Positions 33,358-36,915 of a DNA stretch of 36,915 nucleotides are shown here, one piece after another. A program made the translations under genes and the position numbers. The notes under the pieces are model-generated. The model was not told where the DNA came from. It did not search any database and saw only the letters and a list, made by a program, of their open reading frames with translations. This DNA is from a virus. The stretch's first letter is position 1; every line of letters starts with the position of its first letter. The DNA is taken from the IMG/VR virus record IMGVR_UViG_3300032323_001287, positions 1-36,915 of that record. One strand, given 5' to 3'.

Positions 33358-33506
33358 TATTTACCTTGACCTCTATAAGGTTTACGAGCGTTATTACGAC
33401 TCGTTGAAGCATATTTCGTTCCCTTTCCCATACCCTGACGAGTCAGTTTGGGCTTTCCAGCTACGTAACCAGTCTTACTTAATCCACCTTTTGCTTTTAC
33501 TGCCAT
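33357..33506 (-). CDS. Very basic small protein (49 aa)
   Basis: The frame from ATG at 33506 to TAA at 33357 encodes 49 residues: MAVKAKGGLSKTGYVAGKPK, then LTRQGMGKGTKYASTSRNNA and RKPYRGQGK. It has nine Lys and four Arg with no Asp or Glu, and is rich in Gly. This composition suggests nucleic-acid or acidic-surface binding, or a small packaged virion peptide. Arg is encoded mainly by CGT, unlike the AGA-rich structural genes. A GAGG site lies 10 bases before the ATG, a rather long spacing. I recall similar tiny basic proteins in marine T4-like phages but know no function for them. Confidence 0.65.
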   Translation of the reverse strand: MAVKAKGGLSKTGYVAGKPKLTRQGMGKGTKYASTSRNNARKPYRGQGK

Positions 33507-33537
33507 TTTTCTAATACCTCACATATGGTTTTATTTG

Positions 33538-33568
33538 CGCGCCGAAATTGTTTTTCAAACGCGCCGAA
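33538..33568. repeat. Pair of GC-rich 9-bp direct repeats
   Basis: CGCGCCGAA occurs at 33538-33546 and 33560-33568, 22 bases start to start, about two helical turns. The pair sits in the 100-base gap between the glycosyltransferase stop and the basic-protein ATG. Such GC-rich words are conspicuous in this AT-rich window. They could be a protein-binding pair; nothing more can be supported. Confidence 0.45.
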
Positions 33569-33578
33569 CATAAGTATT

Positions 33579-33602
33579 CTAGGGGTTTCAAAGAACCCCT
33601 AG
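33579..33602 (-). other. Strong inverted repeat after the glycosyltransferase gene
   Basis: CTAGGGGTT (33579-33587) is a perfect inverse of AACCCCTAG (33594-33602) around a 6-base spacer: a 9-bp stem starting 5 bases past the stop of the glycosyltransferase gene. Neither strand has a T run after it, so it is not a standard intrinsic terminator. It could be a 3' stabilising hairpin, an RNA processing site or a weak terminator. Confidence 0.6.
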
Positions 33603-33606
33603 GAAA

Positions 33607-34359
33607 TCAAAGAATACGAGTCTTCTCGTGTCCCACGCGAATCTTAGGATCGCACCAGATCTCAAATCCCGCTGCCTTTGCGTCGAGACAGAACGATACG
33701 TCTTCACCACACATATCTTGAACTTCACCAGAGTCAAAGACTTGCATCTTTGGAGCAAACCAAGGATACTCAAGAGACTCAAAGACTCCATGCTTAATCA
33801 GAACCCAACCAAAGCCAGTATAGTCTACGGTAAAGGGTTTACGGCGTTTGGTCATCGTCTCACCAGTCTCATGGTTCATGACTCCGCCATTGTTCTTAAA
33901 GTCATCTTCCTCAAGCCAGTGAGCAACGGAAGTCGTATGACCATCTTCGGTCATATACCAACCAGCTGCAATATCTTTATCCATTGCAACGAGACGATAA
34001 AACTTTTCGGTATCGAAAACAATATCATTATCAATCCAGAGTTGATAATCATACTTGAGTTTACCATCCCAAGGAATCTGTTTTGGACCACGAAGAACGT
34101 TTGCACCAAGACACTTGCAACGTGCAAAGTTAACCATGGAAGAGTAATCCTGTGAAATTTGAATACTTGCACCATTCTGGACAAGATCAAAACACAGTTG
34201 AACAAAATTCTTTAGAAAGATATACGAACATCCACGACCTGGAAGACAAAAGATGATGTTCTTACCTCTTACCATCTCCTTTGCAGATTGAAGATCAAAT
34301 TCATCCTCACTCTTTTTTGGAGTTGGTACATTAGCCTTAATTGTAAATCCTTTTGACAT
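33607..34359 (-). CDS. GT-A type glycosyltransferase (250 aa)
   Basis: Residues 32-40 (GKNIIFCLP) begin a Rossmann-like first strand. LWIDNDIVF (107-115) has the Asp-x-Asp-type metal and sugar-nucleotide motif (D110, N111, D112) of GT-A enzymes. VDYTGFGWVLIKH (178-190) and MCGEDVSFCLDAKAAGFEIW (216-235) match the acceptor and catalytic-base blocks of the GT2-like class, and H244 follows in VGHEK. The product probably transfers a sugar from a nucleotide donor; acceptor and sugar are unknown. There is no Shine-Dalgarno at the ATG; TCTAAATA lies 66 bases upstream. Codons favour AAG, GAG, AAC, ATC and CGN, unlike the AAA/GAA/AAT/AGA-rich structural genes. It may act on host surface glycans, virion glycoproteins or modified DNA bases. 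Confidence 0.8.
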   Translation of the reverse strand: MSKGFTIKANVPTPKKSEDEFDLQSAKEMVRGKNIIFCLPGRGCSYIFLKNFVQLCFDLVQNGASIQISQDYSSMVNFARCKCLGANVLRGPKQIPWDGKLKYDYQLWIDNDIVFDTEKFYRLVAMDKDIAAGWYMTEDGHTTSVAHWLEEDDFKNNGGVMNHETGETMTKRRKPFTVDYTGFGWVLIKHGVFESLEYPWFAPKMQVFDSGEVQDMCGEDVSFCLDAKAAGFEIWCDPKIRVGHEKTRIL

Positions 34360-34424
34360 AAAAATAGAATTGCAACGTTAATATTCTACCACCACAAGTC
34401 AATTCATGCAATGGTTCTTAAATT

Positions 34425-34432
34425 TATTTAGA
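34425..34432 (-). promoter_or_regulatory. Possible late promoter variant (TCTAAATA)
   Basis: TCTAAATA differs from TATAAATA only at the second base. It lies 10 bases after the stop of the small coiled-coil gene and 66 bases before the glycosyltransferase ATG, in the only gap where that gene's promoter could sit. Confidence 0.4.
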
Positions 34433-34441
34433 GGGTTTGAA

Positions 34442-34618
34442 TTAGATACAATCTTCTTCAATTTTGACTAGAAGATCTTCAATTTCATTTTTCAATGATT
34501 CATTAATTACCAAAATTTTATCTGTATCCAAACGATGTTGAAGACAATCGATGAGCAAATCTTTTTCTTGATAATCCAATTTGAGTTCCATATCTTCTTT
34601 TGTACTCATTTCAAACAT
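34442..34618 (-). CDS. Small acidic coiled-coil protein (58 aa)
   Basis: The frame from ATG at 34618 to TAA at 34442 encodes 58 residues beginning MFEMSTKEDMELKLDYQEKD and ending VKIEEDCI. A second in-frame ATG at 34609 (MSTKEDME) is an equally possible start; neither has a good Shine-Dalgarno. The sequence is highly charged, with Leu/Ile spacing over residues about 12-53 that fits a helix or coiled coil. It lies between the acyltransferase stop and the glycosyltransferase gene on the same strand. No function is recognised. Confidence 0.6.
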   Translation of the reverse strand: MFEMSTKEDMELKLDYQEKDLLIDCLQHRLDTDKILVINESLKNEIEDLLVKIEEDCI

Positions 34619-34634
34619 TATATATGATTTTTAA

Positions 34635-35234
34635 TTATTCTCCGACATATCTAGCAATAGATCCAAGATATCTTCCTGGTTGAGTAATATCTTTTGTGAC
34701 ATTACTCAATGCACCTATCGTAACGTCGTCTACGATAGTTACTTTACCAATTGTACCAGATTTATATTTAAATGTACAGTTTTCACCGACTGTTGTTCTT
34801 CCTGCAATCAGTGTTCCTGTATGCATTACACATGCACGACCTAGTTTCACATGATGTGCAACTAAACAATAAGGTTCAATGTAACAATGATTTCCAATCT
34901 CAGTACAATAAAGAGCTGAAGTAAACTGACCGATGATGACTCCTTTACCTATCTTACAATCTTCACAAATTACAGCAGCATCATGAATCCAAGTAATACA
35001 ATCCAAGTCAAGATCATCGATCAATGTACAGATTTCTTTTCTTAACTTCGTATCCATACAAAAAGTAACGAGATATTGGTACTCAGATTTGTTCGGTAAC
35101 TCTAAGAAAACTTCTGGAGTAATCACTTCGATTTCATTCTGAGTCTCTAAAGAAACAAAAGTCAATGCAGTTTCAACCATCGAAGATTCTTTGTAACCAA
35201 TAAATTTAATTGGTTTATTATTTTCTATAATCAT
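34635..35234 (-). CDS. Hexapeptide-repeat acyltransferase, PglD/NeuD-like (199 aa)
   Basis: Residues 1-75 form an alpha/beta domain (KPIKFIGYKESSMVETALTF, YQYLVTFCMD) like the N-terminal domain of PglD/NeuD sugar acyltransferases. Residues about 85-195 are hexapeptide turns of a left-handed beta-helix (AVICEDCKIGKGVIIGQFTS, EIGNHCYIEP, KLGRACVMHTGTLIAG, TIGKVTIVDDVTIGALSNVT). LVAHHVKLG places H127 or H128 where PglD has its catalytic His, so activity is plausible. The expected reaction is acetyl-CoA-dependent acetylation of an amino- or hydroxyl-sugar. The ATG overlaps the upstream TGA in an ATGA, indicating coupling to the glycosyltransferase-like protein. Substrate unknown. Confidence 0.85.
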   Translation of the reverse strand: MIIENNKPIKFIGYKESSMVETALTFVSLETQNEIEVITPEVFLELPNKSEYQYLVTFCMDTKLRKEICTLIDDLDLDCITWIHDAAVICEDCKIGKGVIIGQFTSALYCTEIGNHCYIEPYCLVAHHVKLGRACVMHTGTLIAGRTTVGENCTFKYKSGTIGKVTIVDDVTIGALSNVTKDITQPGRYLGSIARYVGE

Positions 35235-36343
35235 AGTTTAACGTTGAAATGTGTTAATGCTCGTTTAATTTTTTGATGATTCATAATTCTCTGATAACTT
35301 CTATCAAAAAACATTGAATCTATTTTCTTACAATTATCTTCAAGTCTTTTTTGATTATCGTACCATAGTTCATGAATATTTGTTGAACCATCTAATAGAT
35401 GTTGGTTTCGATCAATCGCAGCTGCAAGTCTTTCAAAATGATCTTCAATCTCATCATAACTGTTATCGATAATATCGTCAAATAAATCAAGATCAAATAA
35501 TTTTTTCATCTCTCTTACCATTCCAACTCCATTCATATAAATTGGAAAATTCTTACCGAATACAGATTGAACTTCCTTTTCACTGATTACCGGAGTTTTC
35601 TCAAAGAACATTGTTCCAGTTATAATTTCAATACCAATGTTTTCATAAACAGGTAATAAATTTTCGTTGTAGTTATTTGCTACTCTATCAGTCTTTTTAT
35701 CGAAATTACGTATCTTTAATAAATTAAAATTCTTTGATTTAAATCTCTGATATCCTCTCGATAAATCATTCTTCAATTGAGTTGATATTTGAGTTACATT
35801 TTTATACTGATGATATTTTACAAGTGTCGGAACATCTACATCAAAAGTAATATCACCATTCTCATAATAATCTTTTGACAAAAGATAACATACAGTCATC
35901 ACTCGATGTAACTTCGTATCCAAGTTCAAAGATAACCATCGATTTGATATATTTTTCTTTTCGCAATGCTTTAAGTTTTCTGTAAGATTAGAACTTATAA
36001 TCGTATCCAAATATAGGTTAGAAACTTTTACTTCATTTCCAAGACCTAAGTGTAAATTGAAAATAATGAAACGTTGCTCCGGATGATTCTCACAAAATTT
36101 TGTAAGTTCATCAATCGCAGTATTATCAAATTTATCGATAATACAATCCATGATATTCAAAATTACAATTGAACTTTGAAATTTAATTCGATATAAATCA
36201 TCAAATGATGTTCTTGTTCCATAAGGACAGAACAATAATTGATAACACTCAACATCTTCTTCAATGTTATAAGTATCGAAGAATGTCTCTAAAGTATCGT
36301 TGAATGGTACACCTGGGAATGATGATAAAGTCTCGATCTTCAT
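35231..36343 (-). CDS. Putative glycosyltransferase-like protein (370 aa)
   Basis: The N-terminal half is poorly conserved. From about residue 135 there are blocks I associate with a family of phage and marine bacterial proteins of glycosyltransferase type: WLSLNLDTKLHRVMTVCYLL (like the usual NR.HR..L..L), then VYENIGIEIITGTMFFEKTP (like VEIVSET..FFTEKT), then FPIYMNGVGMVREMKKLFDL and DDIIDNSYDEIEDHFERLAA (like PFI..G.P..L..L...GF.TF..D.SYD.I.D...R). Nothing catalytic can be pinpointed. The gene begins 5 bases after the oxygenase stop and overlaps the acyltransferase start by 4 bases (ATGA), so it is the middle member of a three-gene cassette. The glycosyltransferase label is tentative. Confidence 0.65.
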   Translation of the reverse strand: MKIETLSSFPGVPFNDTLETFFDTYNIEEDVECYQLLFCPYGTRTSFDDLYRIKFQSSIVILNIMDCIIDKFDNTAIDELTKFCENHPEQRFIIFNLHLGLGNEVKVSNLYLDTIISSNLTENLKHCEKKNISNRWLSLNLDTKLHRVMTVCYLLSKDYYENGDITFDVDVPTLVKYHQYKNVTQISTQLKNDLSRGYQRFKSKNFNLLKIRNFDKKTDRVANNYNENLLPVYENIGIEIITGTMFFEKTPVISEKEVQSVFGKNFPIYMNGVGMVREMKKLFDLDLFDDIIDNSYDEIEDHFERLAAAIDRNQHLLDGSTNIHELWYDNQKRLEDNCKKIDSMFFDRSYQRIMNHQKIKRALTHFNVKL

Positions 36344-36348
36344 TTCAA

Positions 36349-36915
36349 CTAAAAATATTTTTTATATATTTCCTCTTCATTTGACAATCTCATGGAAAGT
36401 AAAATTCTTGGTAACTTATGATTTAAAATTTCAATTCCATGAAGTTCTTTGACGTTCATTAACGTAGGAACATCCAACACGTATTTATCCACCTCATAAC
36501 AATCATCTGCATTATAGGAATGACCTACAACTCCATTCGGAAGAGAACTTAACACACCTTCAATATTATCCGAAATTTTTTTATAGAAAATCGTAGACGC
36601 GCTTGAACCATTCATGATGGGCCAATTGAGTCTTATTCTTTTCTTTATCGCAGGATTATTTGCATCTGTGTGTATTGGAACATGACTATGATTATCAATA
36701 AACAAATAAGATATGAATAATACTTCACTTTCAAGATGATTCCGAATGCTTTCAAATAATTCTGGAATCTCTTGTTTAAATTTTTGAAGGTCCTCGTCAG
36801 GTATGAGGTTGTAAAATAATTTTTCTTCCGTGATATTTTGATTTACATAATCAATGATATAAGGAACTATAAGTTCTTGTATATTTTCAAAGGAATCAAT
36901 GTCAAGTTTTTTATA
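36349..36915 (-). CDS. 2-oxoglutarate/Fe(II) oxygenase-like protein, 5' end beyond window
   Basis: The frame is open from the right edge to TAG at 36349: 188 codons, with no stop and no credible start, so the N-terminus is outside the window. A TTG at 36705-36703 is inside the coding frame and is not the start. Counting from the edge, the iron-binding pattern is visible: H82-x-D84 in VPIHTDANN, followed by IRLNWPIMNGSS and TIFYK, a distal H159 in KELHGIEIL, and R170 in LPRILLSMRL, which would bind 2-oxoglutarate. This is the double-stranded beta-helix layout of small phage oxygenases. It starts the cassette with the glycosyltransferase-like and acyltransferase genes, so a sugar or protein hydroxylation role is suggested by context. 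Substrate unknown. Confidence 0.75.
   Translation of the reverse strand, partial: YKKLDIDSFENIQELIVPYIIDYVNQNITEEKLFYNLIPDEDLQKFKQEIPELFESIRNHLESEVLFISYLFIDNHSHVPIHTDANNPAIKKRIRLNWPIMNGSSASTIFYKKISDNIEGVLSSLPNGVVGHSYNADDCYEVDKYVLDVPTLMNVKELHGIEILNHKLPRILLSMRLSNEEEIYKKYF

Noticed and set aside
33579-33602. Intrinsic terminator after the glycosyltransferase gene
   Set aside because: The stem is strong but no T run follows on either strand, so it is listed as an inverted repeat of unknown role.
33628-34155. 175-codon plus-strand open frame opposite the glycosyltransferase gene
   Set aside because: It lies entirely antisense to a gene with clear GT-A motifs, and its translation has no recognisable domain. 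It is a shadow frame made possible by the higher GC content there.
34360-34441. Sigma-70-like promoter starting at TTGACT upstream of the glycosyltransferase
   Set aside because: TTGACT is present on the minus strand, but no acceptable -10 hexamer lies 16-18 bases downstream.
1-36915. tRNA genes, attachment sites, integrase or transposase
   Set aside because: No cloverleaf-like segment, and no integrase or transposase motif, was seen; the genes are tightly packed structural and accessory phage genes.

Overview
The window is a block of virion genes from an AT-rich, marine-type T4-like myovirus, most probably a cyanophage or pelagiphage relative. The support is a T4-type gp25-gp6 pair, followed by a very large structural gene where T4 has gene 7, then a gp8-like wedge protein. 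The structural proteins are rich in 'GIGTT/GVGTT' turns and 'GxGY' repeats, which I associate with marine T4-like phages, and there are T4-type late promoters (NATAAATA). Every gene I can support is on the minus strand, so the window reads from right (upstream) to left (downstream). No tRNA, rRNA, CRISPR, IS element or integrase was seen, and no gene-free stretch exceeds about 105 bases.

Right end (36915 to about 33160): a compact accessory block. It starts with a 5'-truncated 2-oxoglutarate/Fe(II) oxygenase-like gene that runs off the window. Next come a glycosyltransferase-like protein, a left-handed beta-helix (hexapeptide) acyltransferase joined to it by an ATGA overlap, a small coiled-coil protein, a GT-A-type glycosyltransferase with distinct codon usage, and two tiny proteins of 49 and 53 residues. 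The 49-residue one is extremely basic. Together these look like a surface or glycan modification cassette; that reading is an inference.

Centre (33158 to 14601): two small uncharacterised genes, then the baseplate wedge operon: gp25, gp6 (TAATG overlap), a 4625-residue giant structural protein and a gp8-like protein. The giant is a mosaic. It has a wedge-type N-terminus, a YHYH-like domain, at least 17 GxGY beta repeats, three helical 'CKRDxGY' modules, fibre-anchor-like modules and a C-terminal Asp-box/beta-propeller-like region.

Left part (14594 to 1): a 2508-residue DUF4815-type structural protein, a small coiled-coil protein, three smaller virion proteins, a rho-independent terminator, a 1121-residue repeat-built fibre, and a second fibre with an Mtd-like N-terminus that runs off the left edge. 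Late promoters lie at gene boundaries, and in three of them the TAA stop of the upstream gene is embedded at the same position within the promoter octamer. Most of the window therefore encodes one machine, the baseplate and its fibres, with neighbouring genes sharing repeat modules.
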